This document shows, one piece after another, positions 31,321 through 40,853 of a stretch of 64,000 nt of DNA. Under the pieces are notes generated by a model. The model made no database searches, was not told where the DNA came from, and saw only the letters and a list, made by a program, of their open reading frames with translations. The position numbers were made by a program, and so were the translations under genes. The DNA comes from Nitrospirota bacterium (lineage in GTDB: Bacteria > Nitrospirota > Thermodesulfovibrionia > SZUA-242). The stretch's first letter is position 1; every line of letters begins with the position of its first letter. The stretch covers positions 1-64,000 of the forward strand of contig JALUUO010000005.1 in the NCBI GenBank assembly GCA_027021335.1, in the 5' to 3' direction.

Positions 31321-32733
31321 TTAAGGTTGGATCCCCAGGTAACGCTTCATACCAGAAGCCGCCTTACGTCCTGCCGCCATTGCTAGAATCACGGTAGCGG
31401 CACCTGTCACTATATCACCACCTGCAAAAACACCTGGAATCGAAGTTTGAAGTGTTTCATCCGTTTCAATATATCCCCACTTGTTCAACTTTACGCCGCA
31501 GGTCTGACCGATAATGGGATTGGCATTGGTTCCAATGGCATATATTACCGTATCCACCTCAAGTTCATATTCGCTATCGCTAATAGGAACAGGACGGCTT
31601 CTTCCCGAACCATCAAGCTCGCCTAATTTCATCATGGTACAACGTATGGTACAAACAGAGCCTTTTTCGTCTCCAATAATTTCTACAGGGCTGGTCAGCC
31701 AACAGAAACAAACCCCTTCTTCCTCTGCATGACGAATTTCTTCTGACCTGGCCGGGCTTTCGGTCCTGCTTCGGCGATAGAGACAATACACTTTTTCAGA
31801 TCCCAGGCGCAGGGCTACACGCGTGGCATCCATTGCGGTATTTCCGGCACCTATCACCACGACTTTTTTACCCAACCGTAGAGGTGTATCCGCAACAGGA
31901 AATTCACCGGCATTCATAAGATTGCAACGAGTCAAAAATTCATTAGCGGAAAGCACACCGTTCAAGAATTCTCCAGGTATGCCCATAAACTTGGGATAAC
32001 CGGCTCCAGTTGCGATAAAAACCGTATTGAAACCCATTTCATCAAGCATCTGTTCAATGGTGAAGAGCCTGCCCACCAGTGTATCACAACATATCTTTAC
32101 TCCCATTTTTTTTAACTTGTTGATTTCCGCATCTATAAGCATATCAGGAAGACGAAACTCTGGAATTCCATAGCGTAATACTCCTCCAGGCAGATGAAGA
32201 GCCTCATATATGGTTACATCGCAACCAGCTTTTGCCATATCAGCGGCACAGGCCAGACCGCTTGGACCTGAACCGATTACACCGACCTTGAAACCCCTGG
32301 GTTTGATACCAGGAGAATTACTCCAGCCCTTTTCAATAGCCATATCGCCAACCCATCGCTCCAGATGTCCAATAGCCACCGGCTCAAGCTTTTTCCCAAC
32401 CGTACAACCAATCTCGCACTGATCTTCCTGCCGGCAGACCCTGCCGCAGATGGCAGGAGATATGCTTGCTTCAGAAAGAATGTCATATGCTCCTTTAAAG
32501 TTTCCTTCGTAGATTTGTCGGATAAAGCCCGGAATATTTATAGAAATAGGGCAGCCGGAAATACATAAAGGCTTCTTACAATCAAGGCATCGGCTGGATT
32601 CGTTGACGGCATCCTCCAGGTTGTATCCAAAGGTCACCTCATCGAAATTATTAACACGAGCAATAGGATCCTGCTCCTGCATGGGAGTACGTTTTTGCGG
32701 AATAGTCTGGATAGTTTTTTTAACTTTAGTCAT
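31321..32733 (-). CDS. NADPH-dependent glutamate synthase beta-subunit-like oxidoreductase / NfnB-like large subunit
   Basis: SSRCLDCKKPLCISGCPI; VGVIGSGPSGLACAADMAKAG; KVVVIGAGNTAMDATR; partner NfnA-like gene upstream. Confidence 0.88.
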   Translation of the reverse strand: MTKVKKTIQTIPQKRTPMQEQDPIARVNNFDEVTFGYNLEDAVNESSRCLDCKKPLCISGCPISINIPGFIRQIYEGNFKGAYDILSEASISPAICGRVCRQEDQCEIGCTVGKKLEPVAIGHLERWVGDMAIEKGWSNSPGIKPRGFKVGVIGSGPSGLACAADMAKAGCDVTIYEALHLPGGVLRYGIPEFRLPDMLIDAEINKLKKMGVKICCDTLVGRLFTIEQMLDEMGFNTVFIATGAGYPKFMGIPGEFLNGVLSANEFLTRCNLMNAGEFPVADTPLRLGKKVVVIGAGNTAMDATRVALRLGSEKVYCLYRRSRTESPARSEEIRHAEEEGVCFCWLTSPVEIIGDEKGSVCTIRCTMMKLGELDGSGRSRPVPISDSEYELEVDTVIYAIGTNANPIIGQTCGVKLNKWGYIETDETLQTSIPGVFAGGDIVTGAATVILAMAAGRKAASGMKRYLGIQP

Positions 32734-33568
32734 GCTTTTTATTGCACTGCGACCAGTTTTCCAGAGCCAGTTTTTCATCATCCCTGAAGCGCCCTAAACG
32801 AATCATCAACTCATCGAAGTCAACAAGATGTCCGTCAAAATCAGGACCGTCTGTGCATCCAAACCTCATTTCACCACCAACTCTTACCCTACAACCTCCA
32901 CACATTCCTGTGCCGTCCACCATAATAGGGTTTAAACTTACCATGGTTTTCACTTTAAGAGGTCGCGTAATTTCAGCACAGGATTTCATCATAACAGGCG
33001 GACCGATAGCTACAACCTCATCAATATCAGGGTGTTTCTCAAAAGCGATCCTAAGGCCGTCGGTAACCATACCCTTGACACCACTAGAGCCGTCATCAGT
33101 ACAGATGATCAAATCATCGCAGTATCGTCTAAATCTATCTTCCCAGAATATTAAGTCTTTATTACGAAAGCCCACTATTCCTATAGCATAAGCACCTTTT
33201 TCTTTATAAGACCTTAATTGGGGAAATACCGGGGCTACACCCAGTCCACCGCCCACGCAAACAATTTTTTTAACATCTCCGATATGACTTGGAACACCCA
33301 TTGGCCCCACAACGCCGGCAAGGCTGGAGCCTGCAACACAATCTTTCTGCATCTGCCTGGTTGTTTTGCCAACAGCCTGTATGACCAGGGTGATAGTGCC
33401 TTTCTGTCTGTCAAAATCAGCAATTGTCAGAGGAATTCTCTCCGATTGTTCATTATGTCTGACAATAACAAACTGGCCGGGTTTAGCAGCCTTGGCCAAC
33501 ATGGGATGCTCAACTTCCAAAAGATAGGTAACATCTGAAAAATCTTCCCGCGCAACAATTTTATGCAT
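32726..33568 (-). CDS. Sulfide/dihydroorotate dehydrogenase-like FAD/NAD-binding subunit, NfnA-like
   Basis: VCVGGGLGVAPVFPQLR; MCGGCRVRVGGEMRFGCTDGPDFDGHLVDFDEL; strong RBS (ctaaggagggggg) before 33568. Confidence 0.9.
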   Translation of the reverse strand: MHKIVAREDFSDVTYLLEVEHPMLAKAAKPGQFVIVRHNEQSERIPLTIADFDRQKGTITLVIQAVGKTTRQMQKDCVAGSSLAGVVGPMGVPSHIGDVKKIVCVGGGLGVAPVFPQLRSYKEKGAYAIGIVGFRNKDLIFWEDRFRRYCDDLIICTDDGSSGVKGMVTDGLRIAFEKHPDIDEVVAIGPPVMMKSCAEITRPLKVKTMVSLNPIMVDGTGMCGGCRVRVGGEMRFGCTDGPDFDGHLVDFDELMIRLGRFRDDEKLALENWSQCNKKHD

Positions 33569-33685
33569 AACCCCCCTCCTTAGCCCCGGAAATTTTGTAC
33601 TCGAAAAGGTTAAAAAATCAAGGTAATAGTTCTTGTGGCGCAGAAAAACAAGGTATCTACTATATATTGTTAAGGCATAAAAAAT

Positions 33686-33711
33686 AGGGGGCAATCAATT
33701 GATTGCCCCCT
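33686..33711 (-). terminator. Strong palindrome separating cytochrome operon from nfnAB
   Basis: agggggcaatcaattgattgccccct perfect inverted repeat; T-run after it on the minus strand. Confidence 0.7.
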
Positions 33712-33746
33712 TCCATAGATTTCCGTGCCTTGCAGAATATTGCTTA

Positions 33747-34190
33747 TTATTTTCCAGAGGTAACAAGAGTCCTGATATAAGCAACAAGAGTATTGATTTC
33801 AGAATCGCTGATGACTCTTCCCCAAGGTGGCATCATTGGAGAACGCCCAAGCGAAGAGCCTCCCTCCTTAATCACCTGGTGAATCTGGGCATCAGACAAT
33901 GTGGACATAACAGTTGCATCCGTATGGTCGGCTGGAGGCACACTCATATTAAACGAGTTAAAACCGTCACCTTTGCCTGTCCTGCCGTGACAAAGTGCGC
34001 AATAGTACTGGTATAACTCTTTACCACGCAGTTGCTCACGTGTTAAGTTTGTTGAATGCTTTTGAGGAAGCAGAAAACCGGACCGTTCCGTATGGTCATC
34101 ATCCGAGCCGGAAACAACCTGAGCCGAAAACCAGATGAGCGCTGGTGTAAAAAATATGCTGCATAATATAATTAAAATCCTCTTTGACAT
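33747..34190 (-). CDS. Monoheme cytochrome c
   Basis: Signal peptide; ELYQYYCALCHGRTGKGDG; ATVMSTLSDAQIHQVIKEGG. Confidence 0.9.
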   Translation of the reverse strand: MSKRILIILCSIFFTPALIWFSAQVVSGSDDDHTERSGFLLPQKHSTNLTREQLRGKELYQYYCALCHGRTGKGDGFNSFNMSVPPADHTDATVMSTLSDAQIHQVIKEGGSSLGRSPMMPPWGRVISDSEINTLVAYIRTLVTSGK

Positions 34191-36151
34191 TACTTTTTCT
34201 CCTTGGCACTTAACAGAAATGCAGTCAGCGCTTCAAGCTCTTTCTCTGTAAAATCGTATACAGGCTCTATCGAGCGCTTCAGAAATGCCTTTGGATCACT
34301 CAGGTAGTAGACGATCCACTCAGTTCTCAGACGTTCACCTACCGAGGTAAGGTCAGGGCCTATGGTGCCGCCTTTAAGGTTGACCTGATGACAGGCATTA
34401 CAAGCATATTTATTATAGTAAAGGTCCTTACCCAGACTTATGACTTCAGGGTCTTTAAGCGACATCTCCTTGACGGAACCGGTGAGTTTCTCCACCCGAT
34501 CGTCAACAAGTGTTGTCCTAAAGTAGGAGTATAGGGTTTCCACCTCAGAGTCGGAAATCTTTAATCGGGGCATACGCTCCACAAGTATCGGACGAATGGC
34601 ATAAGGAGTCTTCATAAAATCTTTCAACCACTTCTCTTTAACCCGGCTTCCTTCAATCGAAATATCCGGGGCCAGGTCCCCTCCCCTCCCATTTATCGTA
34701 TGACAGACCAGGCATCTGTAATTATCCAGAATTTCACCAAATTCACCCTGTGGGTTATAATCCGAAGGACGTTCTCCAAGATGAAGGTGATAGGATGCGG
34801 GCACGACCTCTTTACTGCGGCTCATCAGGTAAGTGGTTAAAGCCTCTGCTTCCAGATCGCTGAAGGTGAAATCAGGCATCTTTAATCCGGCCTTAAACAG
34901 CCTTGGATTTTTCATCTTGTTATAAAGCCAGTTTGGAACCGTGCGCTCCTCATGAGAAACCTCGATCATCCCAAAGTCCATGCGGCTGATATGGGAATCT
35001 CCTATTGCGGTAAGATCCAGGCCGATTTCACCTCGATCCTCAACACCTTCTATTTCGTGACATCCAGTACACCCGTATTTCTCGATCAGTTCCTTGCCTC
35101 GTCCCACGTTTGCCGATTCAACAAACTGTATATTCTGTTGAATAACATCATCTTCCAGTTCCAGGTCTATATACTCTTCAACAATAAATGCAACCAGGTC
35201 ACGAATATCCTGATCACTGAAACCATAAGCAGGCATAAGCGTGTCCGGTCTCATCGCCTGCGGATTTTTAATCCATTCAAAAAGCCATTCAGGGTAGACT
35301 TTTGAAGAAACCTTGGCAAGATCAGGACCTATGTCACCACCTTTTCCTTCAAATGAATGACAGGTCACACAACGTGACTCACTCAGAATTCGTTTTCCCC
35401 TTGCATAAGAGCCGCCCTCAAAGTTATCAGGATCTTTGATCCTAACGCGTGGAATCAGAAAACGCGTCATGTCAGCAGCCTCTTCTTTAGTGAGCTGAAA
35501 ATTAGGCATTTTCGTCTCTGGAAGATACATTTGTGGATTCTGCAGCCACCTGTAAAGCCAGTCTATTTTTACCTTCTCTCCGATCTTAACCAGGGGAGGA
35601 GCCACTTTTACCCTTTCGAGACCCTGAACATTATGACAACCGCGGCATCCGTACTCCTTAAACATGGTACGGCCCTTTGCAAGAACCGGAGCCTCTTGCT
35701 CAATGAAATCTCCATGACACTTTGAACAGGAGTTCTCTAAAAAATTATCACTACTTATAGCCTTGTACCAATCCTCAGTAGGGCCATGAGCATCCTCAAC
35801 CGACGTAGCCAGACCCTGGCCTCCATGACAAACCGTACATCCGAACCTCTCGAAAGAGTGCTTGTCCGCATCCGGATGAGTCGTGTAGGGTTGAGGAGCA
35901 TCAACAAATCTCGGATCCTCAACTCCCAGGTGACATGTCTCGCAACGATCAACCCGATTTAACTTTTCAAGCCATCGCTGGCGAACCACAAACTTAACAT
36001 CATCAAGTTCCGCTTCTCCGCCGCCTTTCTGCTTCAAAAGCTCTTTAAACTCTTTTTGATAAACAAGATACGGCCGGTTATAGTCCTTCCATATCTGCCA
36101 TATGTAAAACAGAAGAATCAAAAAACTTAAAATTACAAATATACGTTTCAT
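34190..36151 (-). CDS. Membrane-anchored 8-heme c-type cytochrome
   Basis: N-terminal TM; eight CxxCH motifs (CETCH, CTVCH, CSKCH, CRGCH, CVTCH, CTGCH, CLVCH, CNACH). Confidence 0.93.
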   Translation of the reverse strand: MKRIFVILSFLILLFYIWQIWKDYNRPYLVYQKEFKELLKQKGGGEAELDDVKFVVRQRWLEKLNRVDRCETCHLGVEDPRFVDAPQPYTTHPDADKHSFERFGCTVCHGGQGLATSVEDAHGPTEDWYKAISSDNFLENSCSKCHGDFIEQEAPVLAKGRTMFKEYGCRGCHNVQGLERVKVAPPLVKIGEKVKIDWLYRWLQNPQMYLPETKMPNFQLTKEEAADMTRFLIPRVRIKDPDNFEGGSYARGKRILSESRCVTCHSFEGKGGDIGPDLAKVSSKVYPEWLFEWIKNPQAMRPDTLMPAYGFSDQDIRDLVAFIVEEYIDLELEDDVIQQNIQFVESANVGRGKELIEKYGCTGCHEIEGVEDRGEIGLDLTAIGDSHISRMDFGMIEVSHEERTVPNWLYNKMKNPRLFKAGLKMPDFTFSDLEAEALTTYLMSRSKEVVPASYHLHLGERPSDYNPQGEFGEILDNYRCLVCHTINGRGGDLAPDISIEGSRVKEKWLKDFMKTPYAIRPILVERMPRLKISDSEVETLYSYFRTTLVDDRVEKLTGSVKEMSLKDPEVISLGKDLYYNKYACNACHQVNLKGGTIGPDLTSVGERLRTEWIVYYLSDPKAFLKRSIEPVYDFTEKELEALTAFLLSAKEKK

Positions 36152-36216
36152 TCTAACCCCTATTAAAATTCATCCAAGCAAACCGCCGGTATCAGCAGAC
36201 TTAGTTGACTGTATCT

Positions 36217-36759
36217 TCAATGAGTAGGCCACGGCTCCCAAGGCCAGTAAAAACCCCATATCGGCCCTCTCATAAAGGTGCCAACAATAATAAGCCCTAT
36301 AAAAACAACCACGAATACGGTAAATAATATGTTGTACAGCCTGCGGCTGGGATGAAACCAAAGCCCGGTCCCTACGCGGCTTCTATCGATGTACGGTACC
36401 AGAATAAGAATGATGACACCGACTGTCGGCACAAAAATACCACCCCAAAAAGGCGGCCCCCACGACAGCAGTTCCTGTAAACCCAGAAAATACCAAGGCG
36501 CCTTGGCTGGGTTAGGTGTTACCGATGGATTGGCCATTTCTTCAAGAGGTGCGTCAAAAAAAACAGACATTCCCATGATGAAAATCATAACTAAATAGAA
36601 GAGATTCAACTCTTTTACGAGAAGATGAGGCCAGGTTGTGGTCATCTCTTCAGGCTCTTTGCCAACATGCGGGGTCTCTCCCTCAACCAGGTTCATCAAA
36701 CCATATGACTTAAGGTCTTTTTCCTGCTCGCTCATTCTCTGCTCATCAGACACAGGCAT
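36217..36759 (-). CDS. Cytochrome b C-terminal domain / subunit IV-like
   Basis: TPNPAKAPWYFLGLQELLSWGPPFWGG, PEWY-like signature region; TM segments. Confidence 0.88.
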   Translation of the reverse strand: MPVSDEQRMSEQEKDLKSYGLMNLVEGETPHVGKEPEEMTTTWPHLLVKELNLFYLVMIFIMGMSVFFDAPLEEMANPSVTPNPAKAPWYFLGLQELLSWGPPFWGGIFVPTVGVIILILVPYIDRSRVGTGLWFHPSRRLYNILFTVFVVVFIGLIIVGTFMRGPIWGFYWPWEPWPTH

Positions 36760-36815
36760 TTAGTCCTCCTTAATTTAGAAAGGGCAAAAGGATATTCCTT
36801 GAGTCATCCTTCCCC

Positions 36816-36843
36816 TCAGTCCTCAACTCTCAGTTCTCAGTCC
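36816..36843. repeat. Tandem heptamer repeat (4 units: tcagtcc tcaactc tcagttc tcagtcc)
   Basis: Period-7 intergenic repeat between the two cytochrome b halves. Confidence 0.7.
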
Positions 36844-36850
36844 TGTCTTT

Positions 36851-37573
36851 TTACTCAGGCCTGGCCAACCCGCCGTCCTTGCGGATTCTCCAAAAGTGCA
36901 CTGCTATCAACATGGTAACCAACAAAGGCAAGACCATTACATGCATTACATAAAAACGTATCAAAGCATTCTGCCCGACAAGGGTTCCACCGACCACCAG
37001 GTATCTCAAATCGTCCCCTATAATCGGCATAGTCTCTATCAGGTTGACAACAATTGTAATAGCCCAAAATGCCAGCTGATCCCATGGCAGAAGATAGCCT
37101 GTAAGGCTTAAGGCCAGGGTGCAGACAAACAGAATTACTCCAACACCCCAGTTAAACTCCCTGGGATGCCGGTACCCTGCTGTATAAAAAACCCTGCACA
37201 TATGCAGAAATACAAGCGCAACCATACTGTGTGCTCCCCAGCGATGCATATTTCTAAGTATCATGCCGAAACTAACGGCAAACTCAAGATCCTTCATATC
37301 CTGGTAAGCCCTCTGAACGTGCGGTATGTAATAAAACATCAGCAATATTCCGGTAATGCAGAGGATAAAGAACAGATAAAAACTTATCAGACCAAGTCCG
37401 AGTGTTTTTCTAAAGAGCAAAGAGTCCTTGTATATCTTTACCGGATGAATATGAAGAAACAGGTTGCTCATAACAGCTTCAGAGCGAAGCCTTGCGTTTA
37501 CAGGCATTCCGTGGCGAAAGACTGATTTCCAGAACCGGTTCTGAAATACTATATTTTTTACTTTTTCTATCAT
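36851..37573 (-). CDS. Cytochrome b N-terminal (b6-like) subunit
   Basis: NMHRWGAHSMVALVFLHMCRVFYTAGYRHPREFNWGVGV; TGYLLPWDQLAFWA. Confidence 0.93.
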   Translation of the reverse strand: MIEKVKNIVFQNRFWKSVFRHGMPVNARLRSEAVMSNLFLHIHPVKIYKDSLLFRKTLGLGLISFYLFFILCITGILLMFYYIPHVQRAYQDMKDLEFAVSFGMILRNMHRWGAHSMVALVFLHMCRVFYTAGYRHPREFNWGVGVILFVCTLALSLTGYLLPWDQLAFWAITIVVNLIETMPIIGDDLRYLVVGGTLVGQNALIRFYVMHVMVLPLLVTMLIAVHFWRIRKDGGLARPE

Positions 37574-37607
37574 GATATTGGTTCCCCGTAGATGTTATTT
37601 ACCTGCT

Positions 37608-38069
37608 TCATGCCGCTATGGTCAGCACCTGGGAAAATGGAACAATCCTATCTTCATTTACAAAAAGCTTGTTGTCGCTTCCCAGGGTAACCTCATACCA
37701 TGGCAGAGGCTTCGGTGCCGGCCCGCCGATTACAACCCCCTTATTGTTAAAAATACTTCCATGACATGGGCATTCCCAACGGTCTTTCTCTGCAATCCAG
37801 CGCGGGGTGCAACCCATATGCGTGCATACAGCCGAGATAACTTTATAGTTACCACCGTTATTAACCACAAATATCCTTTTATCCGGGAGAAAGTTTACTC
37901 CCTCCGGATAATCTTGCGGCTTACCAATCTTGTATGATTTCGGCGGCTCGTAAAGGATGTTCGGAACCATGTAACGCGCAGAAGCTACCGAGATTCCGCC
38001 AAAAGTTCCAAGGGTGGCAAACCACCCTAGATAAGTAAGAAAATCACGCCGATCATGCTCACTGCTCAA
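37608..38069 (-). CDS. Rieske [2Fe-2S] protein
   Basis: CTHMGCTPRW...CPCHGSIFNNKG. Confidence 0.94.
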   Translation of the reverse strand: MSSEHDRRDFLTYLGWFATLGTFGGISVASARYMVPNILYEPPKSYKIGKPQDYPEGVNFLPDKRIFVVNNGGNYKVISAVCTHMGCTPRWIAEKDRWECPCHGSIFNNKGVVIGGPAPKPLPWYEVTLGSDNKLFVNEDRIVPFSQVLTIAA

Positions 38070-39934
38070 ACCAATACCTCCTCTTCTTCGAAACGTTCCA
38101 TTGTTATAGCACCAGTAGGACAGCGCTTAGCGCATAGTCCGCACCTGATACATCTTTCATCGTCCTTTATAATCGCGGATCCCCGGGGCTGATCCGTGCC
38201 GTAACGGGCACGGACAACTTTTTCCAACCTTTTGTCCTCACGCATCTGACGAATATCGATCAGCTTCAGACAAAACTCCGGACATACATCCGCGCAGCCG
38301 CCACAAAGAATGCATTTGCTGCTGCTGAAGATCGTATTTATATTGCACCGGTAACAACGAGAGCTTTCCAATAATGCATTTTCTTCACTGTAAGGAGTCT
38401 CAACCTCTCCTATGCCTGTTCTGCGGTTTATATCGATAACAGGAGGCTTTTGCCGCGGGATCGCATCAAAGTTCTCCGGCATCTCATGTATAACCCCTTC
38501 AGACTTCCAAACACTTTTAACCCTGAGTTCCTTTTTCAGGTACTTTTCTATTGACCTTGCAGCCCTCTGTCCGTTGGCCACAGCATCTATCACAATTCTG
38601 GGACCGAAGGCGACATCACCTCCGGCATAAACACCAGGAGCCGTCGTGGCCAAGGTCTCGGGATCTACCTTAAGCAGACCACGAGCGGTTGTTTCTATTC
38701 CATCTTTCTCTTGTATCCAGGAAAGATCCGACGCCTGACCTATAGCCAGTATAATTGTGTCACCCTCAAGCAGGTGTTCACTGCCCTCGTGATACGATGG
38801 GTTAAACCTGCCGGTTTCATCCAGCATGGAACGTACGTTCATGGTCTCCAGACCCAAAACTTTTCCGTGCTTTCCAACAATCCTCTTGGGCCCCTTTGAA
38901 CAAGCCAGGATTACTCCTTCTTCGGTTGCCTCTTCAATCTCCCACTCCCATGCCGGCATCTTGTTTCTGGATTCAAGACAGACCATTACCACCTGCCTGG
39001 CCCCTATTCTCAAAGCGCTGCGCGCCATGTCAAGCGCCGCCTCAATATCTTCCCTCGTCTCGGATACCGCACCTATGGCATGGCCCTTGGGCATGCTTTC
39101 CTCTCCGAGTCTCCTGGCTGTACGAGCAATGTCCACGGCAACATTACCGCCACCGATAACAATTACCTTTTCACCAAGATCAACCTTGTAACCAAGATTA
39201 GCGTTTAAAAGAAATTCAACACCGTTTATAACCCCGTCAAGCTCGGTGCCAGGGATATCTAAACCACGGCTCTCATGAGCTCCGATCGATATAAAAACAG
39301 CATCAAAACCCTCTTTACGCAGGTCCGAAAGATGATAATCACGCCCCAGCTTTGAGTTGTACCGGATCTGAACACCCATTGATAAAATAGCATCCACCTC
39401 CCGTTTAATAAGGTTCCTTGGAAGGCGGTACTCGGGAACTCCCAGGATCATCATACCTCCGGCTACTTCACGGGCTTCAAAAATAGTGCAGTCATGCCCC
39501 AGCCTGGTCAGATCATGAGCACACGCTAGACCGGCAGGTCCGGCGCCGATTATGGCCACTTTTTTTCCTGTCTTAACAGGGTTAAGGCTTCCAGGAGCGG
39601 TGGAGTGCCGAAGCGTATCACCCAAGTCAAAAAGACGCTTGGACTCGACTCCATAAATCTCGGTTACAAAACGCTTTAACGCCCTGATTGATACCGGATT
39701 TTTATCGACTTTACCCCTCCGGCAGACTTCCTCACATGGATGAGCGCAGATCCTTCCACATATTGATGCAAAAGGATTCGGCCCCCTGGCAATTGCATAG
39801 GCTTTTTCCAATTCGCCGGCGGCAATAGCCTGCACATACGCTCCGGCTTTAGTGCCTACCGGACATCCTCGCTGACAATTGAAATTATTGCGCAGGTACG
39901 CTCCGTCGACTAAACGCGTTGTGTATCGTTTCAT
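38066..39934 (-). CDS. GltD-like FAD/NAD(P) oxidoreductase fused to C-terminal 4Fe-4S ferredoxin domain
   Basis: CQRGCPVGTKAGAYVQ...CGRICAHPCEEVCRRG; VAIIGAGPAGLACAHDL; C-terminal CILCGGCADVCPEFCL and CIRCGLCAKRCPTGAI; 4-nt overlap with Rieske gene. Confidence 0.92.
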   Translation of the reverse strand: MKRYTTRLVDGAYLRNNFNCQRGCPVGTKAGAYVQAIAAGELEKAYAIARGPNPFASICGRICAHPCEEVCRRGKVDKNPVSIRALKRFVTEIYGVESKRLFDLGDTLRHSTAPGSLNPVKTGKKVAIIGAGPAGLACAHDLTRLGHDCTIFEAREVAGGMMILGVPEYRLPRNLIKREVDAILSMGVQIRYNSKLGRDYHLSDLRKEGFDAVFISIGAHESRGLDIPGTELDGVINGVEFLLNANLGYKVDLGEKVIVIGGGNVAVDIARTARRLGEESMPKGHAIGAVSETREDIEAALDMARSALRIGARQVVMVCLESRNKMPAWEWEIEEATEEGVILACSKGPKRIVGKHGKVLGLETMNVRSMLDETGRFNPSYHEGSEHLLEGDTIILAIGQASDLSWIQEKDGIETTARGLLKVDPETLATTAPGVYAGGDVAFGPRIVIDAVANGQRAARSIEKYLKKELRVKSVWKSEGVIHEMPENFDAIPRQKPPVIDINRRTGIGEVETPYSEENALLESSRCYRCNINTIFSSSKCILCGGCADVCPEFCLKLIDIRQMREDKRLEKVVRARYGTDQPRGSAIIKDDERCIRCGLCAKRCPTGAITMERFEEEEVLV

Positions 39935-39936
39935 AG

Positions 39937-40059
39937 CTAGTGTTTTAAAAACTCCACAATTGCGATGCCGACCACAAGCATTACCAGGCCAACAACTGTG
40001 CCAATGGTCAAAACCAGCGTTATTTCCTTCTTAACAGAGTAATCTTTCTTGTCATCCAT
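39937..40059 (-). CDS. 40-aa single-TM small protein
   Basis: MDDKKDYSVKKEITLVLTIGTVVGLVMLVVGIAIVEFLKH; absent from the ORF list (length cutoff); in operon directly upstream of GltD-like gene. Confidence 0.65.
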   Translation of the reverse strand: MDDKKDYSVKKEITLVLTIGTVVGLVMLVVGIAIVEFLKH

Positions 40060-40134
40060 AAAGCCCAGGGCTCCTTAGTAACAGAGTTGTTTATCCAACA
40101 ATCTAAACCTAAAATATTCGCAACTGTGTTAGGT

Positions 40135-40788
40135 TTACCTTTTCTTTAGACCTTTAAACTTAACCGAAGCTGTTTTTCCCGCCTCAACAACAACGTCTTG
40201 TGTCGCCTCTTTAAGCTTCTCATGCCAGACCTTCAACTTGTAAGAGCCTGCCGGGACGCCTTTTATCTCGAAATTACCTTTTTTATCAGTCAGAGTATAG
40301 TATGGGTTTTGGAGAACAACAACAAAAGCATCCATCTCAGCATGAACATTGCAAAGAAGCGGGACCTCGCCGAGCTTGTCGAATGTTTCGGTTTTTGTAA
40401 CTCCTACACCATATGTTCCAAGGTTAAACTCTTTTGCAGCGCCTGGAGGAGCAAAGACGTTGTGTACCACATTGTCATCGTTGGTAAAATCAACGGTAGT
40501 TCCTTTAAGAACAGGCATTATACGCGGCTTGAATGTAAGATTACTCTGACCTATGAAAACATTCTCCTTGGGTGGTGGAAATGTTCCATCCACATGATCG
40601 ACATAGACAATAGCAGGATAGCGTTTGACCCATGGAGTCTTTACCAATCCCTTTATGGTTCCGCCTCCGTGGTGACCGCCTCCGTGCGCATGACCTCCCT
40701 CTTCCGCCTGAACGATACTACCGCCAGAAAGCAGGCTGAACGCCGCTATCAAAGCGATGAAAAGTGTTACTATTTTTGACTTACGCAT
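40135..40788 (-). CDS. Secreted cupredoxin-like protein with carboxypeptidase-regulatory-like C-terminus
   Basis: Signal peptide; His-rich GGHAHGGGHHGGG; type-1 Cu-like ligands NVVHNVF...CNVHAEMDAF; GNFEIKGVPAGSYKLKVWHE. Confidence 0.85.
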   Translation of the reverse strand: MRKSKIVTLFIALIAAFSLLSGGSIVQAEEGGHAHGGGHHGGGTIKGLVKTPWVKRYPAIVYVDHVDGTFPPPKENVFIGQSNLTFKPRIMPVLKGTTVDFTNDDNVVHNVFAPPGAAKEFNLGTYGVGVTKTETFDKLGEVPLLCNVHAEMDAFVVVLQNPYYTLTDKKGNFEIKGVPAGSYKLKVWHEKLKEATQDVVVEAGKTASVKFKGLKKR

Positions 40789-40853
40789 TTTTTAAATCCT
40801 CCAATTTATTGATCAGTTTTAATTAACTAACAGTTAATATTTCTAGCGTTCAT

